In this document: positions 53,372-63,400 of the stretch, in pieces
How positions within the stretch are numbered: the first letter of the stretch is position 1
Layout: each line of letters begins with the position of its first letter
NCBI GenBank assembly: GCA_022495995.1
Contig: JAFEMH010002572.1
Coordinates: 266,494 to 330,493 of the forward strand
Origin: Adenophora triphylla var. japonica
Taxonomy: Eukaryota > Streptophyta > Magnoliopsida > Asterales > Campanulaceae
Direction of reading: 5' to 3'
Length of the DNA stretch: 64,000 bases
The notes under the pieces: generated by a model
Database searches by the model: none
The model's input: the letters and a program-made list of their open reading frames with translations, nothing else
What the model was told of the DNA's origin: nothing
Made by a program: the position numbers and the translations under genes

Positions 53372-54895
53372 TCATTCCGCGCCATCTGCGCTTGTCCCCT
53401 CGCCATTCTTTCCTTTCTTCCCTCGTCCCCGGCGAGTCTTCTTTCGCTCCACGTGAACCAACTCTGCGTCTCTCGGCCCGAGATCCGGGGTCCTCCCCGT
53501 AGAGTCAAACAATCCAAGAGCTCTCGTGGCTTCATTCGCCCGGCTTCGGCTCGGATCTCCTCCCCGCGAGTCCCGCAAAGAGGACCTCTCCCCGTCGGCC
53601 GGTCAACTCTAGTCTCGTATTCAAACAAAGTGTCTCCCGTCACATCCAAAGGGTCGGACCAGGCTTCGAACTCCTAAGGCAATAGCTACTACGGCAACCG
53701 GGTCCCGTAATCGCTACACGCCTCGCTCTCCAAGACCACTTGGGACTCGCCCAACACACTGCTTCATACCAAAGCCAGTACCGAGTCGTCAACACGACAC
53801 TCTCCCGACGTCTAAGGAGTACCACAGAGGGAAAGCGGAATACTTCCATACCCTCGTAAAATACAAGAAGGCACCCGAAGCCGCCATACAAAGAGGAACT
53901 ACCTCCGCAGAGCAAGGTCATCCCACACCAACAAAGGCTCCCGCTTCATCCCAAACCGCCGGAAACAAGCGACGGAATATAGAAGGAGGACCAAGACAAA
54001 CCTCGGGAATTCCGACAACGTAGGACCCTCCCCGCAAGATCCTCCTAGTCTCAATCCTCCAAAGTGCGGAACCCACCAAATGATCCGATGCGTACCAAGC
54101 CGTGTCATCCATCTCTCCCAAAGTGGACCGATCCATATCCAACACAAGAGGTCGCTGAGAAAATGACCACGGGCTAAACGACGTCGGAGCCTCGGGCATG
54201 GCCTCGAAGTCTCTCTCGCAGCCCACAAGGTGAGCAAAGCAGGCTTCCCCTCTCATGAACCGATCCCCGCCGCGACGGTCAATACCATGAAGAGTCTCCC
54301 CCAAGACCAACGGGACAATATCCTCTCCAGCCTTCCTGCAGCTGCCCTACCACATCTAGCAAAGCGCCATCGCAAATGCCAAGGGAGCCGACCAGAAAAG
54401 TGTCGCCATCACGCACAAGGCAAATGCGTCCCAAGAAACGTCACTCATCATCAACCATGAACCGCTCCGGCAGCTCGAAATGTCGATATGACCCGAATCA
54501 AGGATCATGCCCCGCACTTCTTCCAACGAAGTACGAAGAAAGCCCGCAAGCGTCACGCTCACCGCAGGACCACCATCAAAAGGAGGCGAGATGGCCTCCA
54601 CCTCCGTCCCCCCATCAAAGCCCGAAAATCCTCAAAAGTGGGCACTAGTTCGTTGTAAGAGAAGCAATACACATGCCTCCTAACATCCTAGAACTTCGCG
54701 GCAGCCCGCAACAAATCCCACTCAGGAACCAACTCCTTAAAAGACCAAATCGAGCAAAGACGAAACCTTACCTCGAAAGCCCGTCTCTGATGCCTCATAC
54801 GGCGCCGCATCCACGTTTTTAGCTGCTCAAGAAAGTGTGCTTGCCTCTCCTGCGAAAGCCTCGGCAAAATTCTAGGGACGTACGAAGAATCCATG
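53372..54895 (-). pseudogene. Antisense extra gene of element B, plant-mobile-domain type
   Basis: Begins MDSSYVPRILPRLSQERQAH near 54895, with IWSFKELVPEWDLLRAAAKF parallel to A's gene. It continues with HIDISSC, DVSWDAFALCVMATLFWSAP, VLGETLHGIDRRGGDRFMRG and a basic tail RRGRGKKGKNGEGTSADGAE. Frame shifts break it in at least four places. Order, length and tail match A's antisense gene, so it is a conserved component of these elements and not chance antisense sequence. Confidence 0.75.
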
Positions 54896-55013
54896 GCAAA
54901 AATGGAGGTTCCTAGAGAAAATGGGGAAGAAAGCTCGAAAATGGCCGCAAATGGGGAAATGAGGAAGAACCTGCACATCGGAAAGCATTTATCTCCTTCC
55001 CAAACGCAAGGTT

Positions 55014-55057
55014 GGTCCGTACGGACCTCTTTGCATGCTAAGTATGTCCGTACGGAC
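55014..55057 (-). promoter_or_regulatory. Two GGTCCGTACGGACC palindromes upstream of B's antisense gene
   Basis: Copies at 55014-55027 (perfect 14-mer followed by TCTTTGCATGC as in the LTR) and 55046-55057 (12 bp of the palindrome). On the minus strand the first is followed after 21 bp by ATAAATGC, a TATA-like element. Confidence 0.65.
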
Positions 55058-55399
55058 CTCCTTGCAAACAACCCATTTTCCCCAAAGAAACAAGCACAAC
55101 AACCACCGGTCCTCGTAAAACCTTGCTCCAAACCGCCCAAACACGCCCAAAGCCATTCCCGCAAACATACACTACCCACAAACGCACTCTCACTCACGTG
55201 GCATGCACAAAAATATAATAATAATAGCAACCATTTCTAGGACAAATCCCTGAATCACAAAAATGACATTACATCTTAAAATAAAATGCCGTTTGCCATG
55301 CAAATACGTGTGTTTTATTACATGTACCCATGAATGTCTCATGCTAAACAAAAAAAAAAAGAGGGATATGAAAAGAGGGAAAGCAAATGAATACTAATC
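55058..55399. other. Region beyond B's antisense promoter
   Basis: No gene. It contains a purine tract A11GAGGG-ATATGAAAAGAGGG (about 55348-55378) that could be B's polypurine tract, but no LTR start follows it. Confidence 0.4.
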
Positions 55400-55849
55400 A
55401 GACTCCTCAAGCATCATCATCCTCGCCAAGGTCCTCCAGAGAGAAGTCGGGCATCCCAAAGAACTCGCCCGTCACATCCTCGTCGTCGAATAGCCGAGCA
55501 CCCGCGGGAGGCTCCCACGAAAAGTACTCGAAGGATCAAATCCGGCGAAAGGATCAAAGAAAGAAGGCTCGAGGAACCTCACCCCGCGCGCCATGCGGAG
55601 GCATGAACCGATAAAAGGGCCGCTCCTCGAAGGCCCCGCAGCCTCCCGAAGACGCCCCGCATCCATGCTATGCCGCCCTCGAAGGCCCCTCCGCCGCGGC
55701 TCCGGCTCGGCTCTAGGCGGAGGAACGTCCACAGAATGCCTCGAAGGCATAGGCTCGTACGCCGGCACGCGTCGCGAAGACCGGCAAGATATCTTCGAAG
55801 CCATCTTCTTCGCAAACGACCTCATCGCCACGTAACGGCGAGTCAGCAC
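55400..55849 (-). CDS. Second antisense ORF at the 3' end of B, unknown
   Basis: A 125-codon frame MLTRRYVAMRSFAKKMASKI ... SRRVPAYEPMPSRHSVDVPP, rich in Arg, Pro and Ser, ends near 55472 at a stop. Similar sequence continues past it to GMPDFSLEDLGEDDDA. The MITE begins at the first codon, so the true start may lie upstream and be displaced. No domain recognised. Confidence 0.4.
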
Positions 55850-56279
55850 TACAAGGAAAATCGATTTTAGCTACGGCAAATTTCGTAGCTAAAATGAAGA
55901 TTCCGTAGCTAAATCATGTTTAGCTACGGATTTGTTCCGTAGCTATTCCGTGGGTGCAGGTTCGTCGCTAAATTGGGCGTCGCCGTTTTGTAGCTGTTTT
56001 AGAGACGGACATGTCCGTCTCTAATTTAGAGACGGATACGTCCGTCTCTAAATTAGAGACGGATACGTCCGTCTCTAATTTAGAGACGGATACGTCCGTC
56101 TCTAATTTAGAGACGGATACGTCCGTCTCTAATTTAGCTACAAAACAGCGACGCCCAATTTAGCGACGAACCTGCACCCACGGAATAGCTACGGAACAAA
56201 TCCGTCTCTAAACACAATTTAGCTACAGAATCTTCATTTTAGCTACGAAATTTGCCATCTCTAAAATCAATTTTCTTTG

Positions 56280-56285
<6 letters not shown>
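55847..56285. mobile_element. Foldback MITE with central tandem palindromes
   Basis: It starts CACTACAAGGAAAATCGATT and ends with the inverse (TCAATTTTCTTTGTA), the outermost bases being lost against the (TA)n tract. The two ~160-bp arms are nearly perfect inverted repeats (TAGCTACGGAACAAATCCGT, CGTCGCTAAATTGGGCGTCG). The centre is about five 27-bp units, each itself a hairpin with arms AGAGACGGA and TCCGTCTCT around TACG. The CACTACAAG tip suggests mobilisation by CACTA transposases. Confidence 0.88.
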
Positions 56286-56358
<73 letters not shown>

Positions 56359-56362
56359 ATAT
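56282..56362. repeat. (TA)n microsatellite
   Basis: About 38 TA dinucleotides with one TTAT interruption abut the MITE's right end. Just beyond, TACAAATGGGGATTCAATTA is present twice. Confidence 0.95.
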
Positions 56363-56608
56363 GAATTACAAATGGGGATTCAATTACAATTACAAATGGG
56401 GATTCAATTATATTCATCACGAAAACTATAAAAATATACATGAGGGGGACAACCAATCACCATTGTGAATTGGAGCCTAAACCTCAACTCTAAACTATTA
56501 CAATTGTGAATGAAGCACATATATCTATCCTTATCCCTATACACCTTATACACAAAACCAATATACCAAGCCCCACATAAACTTGACACACTTTGAAAGC
56601 AAAGCCCA

Positions 56609-56893
56609 ACTCCAATTGAAGAATGGATGAAAAGAGGAAACACAACCTGCCCAATCACAAGACAGCCGCTATCTGCAACTGATTTACCCAAAACAAATTA
56701 TGTTCTGAAAAGACTAATCACTTCTTGGAAAGAACCGCATCCTGATCTTGGACAAGATTTATCAAACCCCACAACACCATACATTTCCTTCAGCAGCCCT
56801 TCAACAAAACAAACTCCATCAGCTTTTGCACCACCAAGAACATCAAATCTTCGCAATAATAGGAATAATAATGATGATTATAATACCTGCTAA
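56609..56893 (+). pseudogene. U-box E3 ubiquitin ligase fragment
   Basis: TPIEEWMKRGNTTCPITRQP, then LSATDLPKTNYVLKRLITSW and KEPHPDLGQDLSN. This is the C-terminal half of a plant U-box domain (IxxWxxxGNxTCPxTxxxL...N.xLxxLI..W), which recruits E2 enzymes. It is followed by a Ser/Pro/Asn-rich linker and a stop at 56891-56893. The N-terminal half of the U-box and any ARM repeats are absent, so it is a gene fragment. Confidence 0.8.
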
Positions 56894-57180
56894 AAGCCGT
56901 AACCTTGAAAGCTCAGCCACCACCATAGATTAGGAGACAAAGTTATGACATCAGTTCTAACAATAATATCAAACAACATAACCCAATGCTGCCAAAAAAT
57001 CAGCAAACTACTACCAAAACCAGAAAACTGAAACATGCTAAACAAGCTCAGCAAATGTGGTGGAACATTTAAGTACAACACCTTCATTGATTGTGCATTT
57101 CCTTACAAGACTTGATAGCAAAAAAAATTCTGGCTTAGGAGCATCTAATGGGGGAAGAAAAGAAAGGCAGCTAACTGTTG
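56894..57180. other. Spacer, no gene recognised
   Basis: AT-rich. Short frames on the minus strand have no domain. It may be intron or flanking sequence that came with the U-box fragment. Confidence 0.4.
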
Positions 57181-57436
57181 TTAGAAGTTGATTGAGGAAA
57201 CATCAATGTTAAATGACAAAGTTCAACAGAAATGTGATAAAGACCAGCAACTGCATTTGAAAGGTTTAAGGAAGAATTCTTCAAAAGTCTTGACTGAAAT
57301 AAATAAAGTGACTTGTAAACAGTCCTTCGGCAGGTATATTTCATTCAACGACACACATACTTTGCAACATGCCATTCAAACCCAAACATTGAGTAAAGGA
57401 GAAAGACTGTATAGGAATGTTTGGATTCCTCCGTAA
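57181..57436 (+). pseudogene. Short ORF with coiled-coil character, unknown
   Basis: KLIEETSMLNDKVQQKCDKD is helical and charged, then the frame loses character (GRYISFNDTHTLQHAIQTQT) and ends at 57436. It looks like an exon from a coiled-coil gene followed by unrelated sequence. A related GGTATATTTCATTCAA segment recurs near 57730, so part of it is repetitive. Confidence 0.35.
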
Positions 57437-58300
57437 ATCAATCGTCAAACATTCCTATCAGCTGTTCTGCACCAAGTTTTTCCACGAAAGGACGTATAAG
57501 AATCTTACAACCTCCCGAACATGATATACTTGCCTGCCATTTCAGGTATTGTCAAAAACCGGTTTATGGTTAACTAGGCTAAAGAATTGACATTTAACTG
57601 TTACTACCTCTCATTGCTGTACCTCATTTTACTCGGCTGATTCGGTACATAATCTAATTGCGGGATCGCTTACCAATGAGGAGTGAAAGCTTAAAATTAG
57701 GATTTCGGCATTACGGATGCTAGGCTGAGGTATATTTCATTCAATAACACACACCTCAGACTTAGTTTAAAATATTGAATACATATTCAACTGCTGGCAT
57801 ACATGAGATATGGATAATCATTGTAACATCAAAATAAATAATCAAATTGGAAAAATAAAAACACACAAAAGATAAAAATTTAGAAAATAATAACAAGATA
57901 CAATCACTGCCGGGTTGAACATAAACATTATATAATACAACAAAAATTGAAATTTCTCAGTTGAAGGGGAAATCGTAACAATCAGATCATTGACTAAGAG
58001 CAAAAAATTGAAAAGAAATTTAAGAATTAAGATTGAATTAAACCTGAAAACTGAGTCGGAGGCGATTGAATTAGAGATGATGATGATGATAGTAAAGGGG
58101 GTGATTCAAATAACATCAAAATCCAAAAATCAGCAACTGCCTGTGAGGCGCACGCCTCGCCATCATCCAGGCGCTCGCCTGGCCGTTGTTCAAACACAGC
58201 CCAACCTCCTGCCTGTGAGGCGCACGCATCACTCATGCCCATGCGGCCGCCCCATTGCTGATGTTGTTTCCTTTCTTCTTTGTTAAAATCAAAAACCTCA
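57437..58300. other. Spacer with GC palindromes
   Basis: No gene is recognised. GGTATATTTCATTCAA occurs near 57333 and again near 57730. GAGGCGCACGCCTC (58145-58158), CCAGGCGCTCGCCTGG (58167-58182) and a near copy GAGGCGCACGCATC (58217-58230) stand out as GC palindromes in AT-rich sequence. Confidence 0.6.
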
Positions 58301-58541
58301 TTAGATGTAGTTAGAAATTGTCGACTTATTTGACCCTTCCTTGTTGTTATGGGCATCAATGGCTTCCAAAATCATCTGAAAACAACAAAAAAATAACATA
58401 ACCCAATGCCAAGAAAATGAGATGAACCCTTCCCAAATAAGGGTTCAAAATGGTAATTTAAGGATTTCGAGTAGTGTTGAAATTGGGGAAATTTACCTGT
58501 GGGTAAGGAGGGAGTGATGGGGGTTTGAAGACTTCTTCCAT
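58301..58541 (-). pseudogene. HMGA (HMG-I/Y) gene fragment, two exons, truncated
   Basis: Exon 1 (58541-58497) encodes MEEVFKPPSLPPYPQ and ends CAG|GTAAAT. Exon 2 (58375-58301), after TTTTCAG, encodes MILEAIDAHNNKEGSNKSTI plus SNYI and a stop. Plant HMGA/linker-histone-like proteins start with a similar PPYPQMI.EAI..L..KNGSNK segment of the H15 globular domain. The rest of H15 and all AT-hooks are missing, so the 39-codon product would not be a functional chromatin protein. The sequence upstream (58542-58800) is pyrimidine-rich on this strand, like a 5' leader. Confidence 0.78.
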
Positions 58542-58904
58542 TTGAGATGGAGATGGCCTGAATAGAGAGAGGGGGAGTGAGCAGAAACAGAGGGGGAGAA
58601 AAATGATGAAGACGTCGGTGTTGGAGTCGGCCGGATTTGAAGGAGATGGCCGGAGAAGATGGAGTAGCACGGAAGGGACGGAGGTGGGAAGGAAACGGAA
58701 GGGAGAAGAGGGAAACGAGAGAGAGAGAACACGGTGGTGGGTCTGTGAATGGAATTTGAAAATGAGAGAAGGAGAGAAATAGGGAGAGAGAGTAAGTTTT
58801 TTTGTTTGGATTAATATGGTCCGTTTGATCGAAGGTATTGAACGGTCAGATTTTACTTTGGCCCAATCCGCGTGAAATTTTGAAATCCAATCAAACAATG
58901 CCAC
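58542..58904 (-). promoter_or_regulatory. Leader and upstream region of the HMGA fragment
   Basis: A CT-rich tract on the minus strand (TCTCTCTCTCGTTTCCCTCT and similar, 58700-58800) resembles a plant 5' leader. No clear TATA box was picked. Confidence 0.4.
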
Positions 58905-59144
58905 ATCACATATTTATATTTATTTCACACTATATTATACTACACTAACTAAAATATTTATGTCTAATATTAAGAATAATAATATTTATTATTAATAACA
59001 TTTATTAATAAATTATTAATTATATAATTGATTAATTAATTAATATTAATATTAATTATATAAACAGTAATAATATTAATATTAATTATATAAACAGTAA
59101 TAATATTAATAATAGTATTAATAATAAATAATAATATATATATT
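58905..59144. other. AT-rich spacer before the satellite
   Basis: Almost pure A/T with TTAATATTAATTATATAAAC repeated twice (about 59045-59100). Its position suggests a transition into satellite DNA. No gene. Confidence 0.6.
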
Positions 59145-59270
59145 TTTTATTTTTTTAAAAAAAAATTATTGACTAGAAAATAATATTTTAGCCTTTGTTA
59201 ATTAGTGGTATTTTTAGAAAAAGTTATATTAAAAAAGATAGAAAAAAACTAAAAACTGAAAGTATATAGA
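59145..59270 (+). repeat. First ~165-bp satellite monomer, detached from the main array
   Basis: It contains GACTAGAAAATAATATTTTA (anchor CTAGAAAA at 59173), GCCTTTGTTAAT and GAAAGTATATAG as in the main array. It ends at GAAAGTATATAG, where an inverted repeat and telomere-like DNA begin. Confidence 0.85.
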
Positions 59271-59440
59271 AAAAAAAAACGAGGTAGCCGTATACGATTT
59301 TCACAAGATCGGGACACATTCCTTAAAACCCTCAAAATCCAAATGAAAATTGAGTTACAAATATGTGCCATTATTTAGGGATTTAAGGAATATGTCCTGA
59401 TCTTGTGAAAATGGTATACGGCTACCTCGTTTTTTTTTTT
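59271..59440. repeat. Inverted repeat (hairpin) beside telomere-like array
   Basis: Left arm AACGAGGTAGCCGTATACG then TTTTCACAAGATCGGGACAC, right arm its inverse GGAATATGTCCTGATCTTGT...GGTATACGGCTACCTCGTTT. Arms are about 50 bp with a few mismatches and a ~60-bp loop. It may be a small MITE or foldback. A CAAAATCCAAATG(G/A)AAATTGAG segment of the loop is repeated at about 59500. Confidence 0.85.
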
Positions 59441-59544
59441 AATTTTTTTCTACATTCTAAATGACATTTAAAGTGTTTTTCTTATCTATGGCTTTCCTCA
59501 AAATCCAAATGGAAATTGAGATACGAATATGTGCCATTATTTAG

Positions 59545-60455
59545 GATTTTAGGGGTTAAGGTTTAGGTTTTAGGGTATAGGGTGTAGGATTTAGGGGTTA
59601 GGGTATAGGGTATAATGTATAAGGGTTAGGGTATAGGGTATAGGATTTAGGGGTTAGGGGTTAGGGTATAGGGTTTAGGGTTTAGGGTATAGGGTTTAGG
59701 GGTTAGGGGTTAGGGTATAGGGTTTAGGGTGTAGGATTTAGGGGTTAGGGTTTAGGGTATAATGTATAAGGGTTAGGGTATAGGTTATAGGATTTAGGGT
59801 TTAGGGGTTAGGGTATAGGGTTTAGGGTTTAGGGTATAGGGTTTAGGGGTTAGGGTTTAGGGGTTAGGGTATAGGGTTTAGGGTTTAGGGGTTAGGGTTT
59901 AGGTTTTAGGGGTTAGGGTATAGGGTTTATGGTTTAGGGTTTAGGGTATAGGGTTTAGGGTTTAGGGTATAGGGTATAGGGTATAGGATTTAGGGTTTAG
60001 GGGTTAGGGTATAGGGTATAGGGTATAGGGTTTAGGGTTTAGGGGTTAGGGTATAGGGTTTAGGGTTTAGGGTTTAGGGGTTAGGGTATAGGATTTAGGG
60101 TTTAGGGTTAGGGTTTAGGTTTTAGGGGTTAGGGTATAGGATTTAGGGTTTAGGGTTTAGGATATAGGGTTTAGGGTTTAGGGTATAGGAGTATAGGGTA
60201 TAGGATTTAGGGTTTAGGGGTTAGGGTATAGGGCATAGGGTATAGGGTTTAGTGGTTTAGGGTATAGGGTATAGGGCATAGGATTTAGGGTTTAGGGTTT
60301 AGGGTATAGGGTTTAGGATATAGGGTATAGGGTATATGATTTAGGGTTTAGGGGTTAGGGTATAGGGTATAGGGTTTAGGGTTTAGGGTTTAGGGTATAG
60401 GGTTTAGGGGTTAGAGTTTAGGGTATAGGGTATCGGATTTAGGGTTTATACCCTA
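59545..60455 (+). repeat. Degenerate telomere-like repeat array (TTTAGGG variants)
   Basis: About 900 bp of TTTAGGG, TATAGGG, GTTAGGG and ATTTAGGG units, mostly 7 bp, all in one orientation. A few bases of inverted CCCTAAACC stand at the right edge (60450-60458). TTTAGGG is the canonical plant telomere unit. The mixture of variants shows an old interstitial or subtelomeric array and not a functional chromosome end. Confidence 0.92.
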
Positions 60456-60469
60456 AACCACTATACCTT

Positions 60470-63400
60470 GAGAGACCTTTCTCTAGTTATAGAAAAAAGA
60501 TAGAAAAAAACTAAACAAATGAAAGTATATAGAAGAAAAGTCAAAAGAGGGATGAACTACCCTATATTTATTTTTTATTTTTATAAAATTTTTTTATTGA
60601 CTAGAAAATAATATTTTAGCCTTTGTTAATCAGTGGTTTTTTTTAGAAAAAGTTATAGAAAAAAAGATAGAAAAAAACTAAACAAATGAAAGTATATAGA
60701 AGAAAAGTCAAAAGAGGGACGGACTACCCTATATTTATTTTTAATTTTTTTTAAAAAATTTTATTGACTAGAAAACAATATTTTAGCCTTTGTTAATCAG
60801 TGTTTTTTTTAGAAAAAGTTATAGAAAAAAAGATAGAAAAAAACTAAACAAATGAAAGTATATAGAAGAAAAGTCAAAAGAGGGACGGAGTACCCTATAT
60901 TTAGTTTTTATTTTTTAAAAAAAATTATTGACTAGAAAACAATATTTTAGCCTTTGTTAATCAGTGGTTTTTTTTAGAAAAAGTTATAGAGAAAAAGATA
61001 GAAAAAAACTAAACAAATGAAAGTATATAGAAGAAAAGTCAAAAGAGGGACGAACTACCCTATATTTATTTATTTTTTTTTAAATTTTTTATTGATTAGA
61101 AAACAATATTTTAGCCTTTGTTAATCAGTGATTTTTTTTAGAAAAAGTTATAGAAAAAAAAGATAGAAAAAAACTAAACAAATGAAAGTATATAGAAGAA
61201 AAGTCAAAAGAGGAAGTACCCTATATTTATTTTTTATTTTTTTAAAAAATTTTATTGACTAGAAAACAATATTTTAGCCTTTGTTAATCAGTGGTTTTTT
61301 TTTAGAAAAGTTATAGAGAAAAAGATAGAAAAAAACTAAACAAATGAAAGTATATAGATGAAAAGTCAAAAGAGGGACGAACTATCCTATATTTATTTTT
61401 TATTTTTTTTAAAATTTTTTATTGACTAGAAAACAATATTTTAGCCTTTGTTAATCAGTGGTTTTTTTAGAAAAAGTTATAGAAAAAAATAGAAAAAAAC
61501 TAAACAAATGAAAGTATATAGAAGAAAAGTCAAAAGAGGGACGGACTACCCTATATTTATTTTTAATTTTTTAAAAAATTTTATTGACTAGAAAACAATA
61601 TTTTAGCTTTTGTTAATCAGTGTTTTTTTTAGAAAAAGTTATAGAAAAAAAGATAGAAAAAAACTAAACAAATGAAAGTATATAGAAGAAAAGTCAAAAG
61701 AGGGACGGAGTACCCTATATTTATTTTTTATTTTTTTAAAAAAAAAAATTATTGACTAGAAAACAATATTTTAGCCTTTGTTAATCAGTGGTTTTTTTTA
61801 GAAAAAGTTATAGAAAAAGATAGAAAAAAACTAAACAAATGAAAGTATATAAGAAGAAAAGTCAAAAGAGGGACGAACTACCCTATATTTATTTATTTTT
61901 TTTTTAAATTTTTTATTGACTAGAAAACAATATTTTAGCCTTTGTTAATCAGTGGATTTTTTTAGAAAAAGTTATAGAAAAAAGATAGAAAAAAACTAAA
62001 CAAATGAAAGTATATAGAAGAAAAGTCAAAAGAGGGACGGAGTACCCTATATTTATTTTTTATTTTTTTAAAAAAATTTTATTGACTAGAAAACAATATT
62101 TTAGCCTTTGTTAATCAGTGGTTTTGTTTAGAAAAAGTTATAGAAAAAAAGATAGAAAAAAACTAAACAAATGAAAGTATATAGATGAAAAGTCAAAGAG
62201 GGACGAACTATCCTATATTTATTTTTTATTTTTTTTAAATTTTTATTGACTAGAAAACAAATATTTTAGCCTTTGTTAATCAGTGGTTTTTTTTAGAAAA
62301 AGTTATAGAAAAAAGATAGAAAAAAACTAAACAAATGAAAGTATATAGAAGAAAAGTCAAAAGAGGGACGGACTACTATATTTATTTTTAATTTTTTTAA
62401 AAAAATTTTATTGACTAGAAAACAATATTTTAGCCTTTGTTAATCAGTGTTTTTTTTTAGAAAAAGTTATAGAAAAAAAGATAGAAAAAAACTAAACAAA
62501 TGAAAGTATATAGAAGAAAAGTCAAAAGAGGAACGGAGTATCCTATATTTATTTTTTATTTTTTAAAAAAATTTTATTGACTAGAAAACAATATTTTAGC
62601 CTTTGTTAATCAGTGGTTTTTTTTAGAAAAAGTTATAGAGAAAAAGATAGAAAAAAACTAAACAAATGAAAGTATATAGATGAAAAGTCAAAAGAGGGAC
62701 GAACTATCCTATATTTATTTTTTATTTTTTTTAAATTTTTTTATTGACTAGAAAACAATATTTTAGCCTTTGTTAATCAGTGGTTTTTAGAAAAAGTTAT
62801 AGAAAAAAAAGATAGAAAAAAACTAAACAAATGAAAGTATATAGAAGAAAAGTCAAAAGAGGGACGGACTACCCTATATTTATTTTTAATTTTTTTAAAA
62901 AATTTTATTGACTAGAAAACAATATTTTAGCCTTTGTTAATCAGTGTGTTTTTTAGAAAAAGTTATAGAAAAAAAGATAGAAAAAACTAAACAAATGAAA
63001 GTATATAGAAGAAAATTCAAAAGAGGGACGGAGTACCCTATATTTATTTTTTCTTTTTTTAAAAAAATTTTATTGACTAGAAAACAATATTTTAGCCTTT
63101 GTTAATCAATGGTTTTTTTTAGAAAAAGTTATAGAGAAAAAGATAGAAAAAAACTAAACAAATGAAAGTATATAGATGAAAAGTCAAAAGAGGGACGAAC
63201 TATCCTATATTTATTTTTTATTTTTTAAATTTTTTTATTGACTAGAAAACAATATTTTAGCCTTTGTTAATCAGTGGTTTTTTAGAAAAAGTTATAGAAA
63301 AAAGATAGAAAAACTAAACAAATGAAAGTATATAGAAGAAAAGTCAAAAGAGGGACGGACTACCCTATATTTATTTTTATTTTTTTAAAAAAAATTTATT

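Larger units (their letters stand above)
43695..55846 (+). mobile_element. Tat/Ogre-type Ty3/gypsy retrotransposon B, 3' LTR not found
   Basis: LTR (43695-45099), tRNA-Arg-type primer site, leader, gag and protease remains, pre-RT spacer, RT, RNase H, integrase (to 52558), minisatellite, then an antisense mobile-domain gene (54895-53372) and a second antisense ORF (55849-55400). The 3' LTR is absent: the foldback MITE starts at 55847 and unrelated sequence follows. Codon-level similarity to A is strong but the LTRs and palindromes differ. Confidence 0.8.

Noticed and set aside
56223..56468. Tyr/Ile-repeat ORFs
   Set aside because: Translation of the (TA)n tract next to the MITE.
58027..58359. 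110-codon minus-strand ORF overlapping HMGA exon 2
   Set aside because: Uses a different frame from the recognisable HMGA exon and runs through GC palindromes; no domain.
59545..60455. Functional chromosome end (telomere)
   Set aside because: Units are heavily mixed with TATAGGG and GTTAGGG, and satellite sequence lies on both sides.
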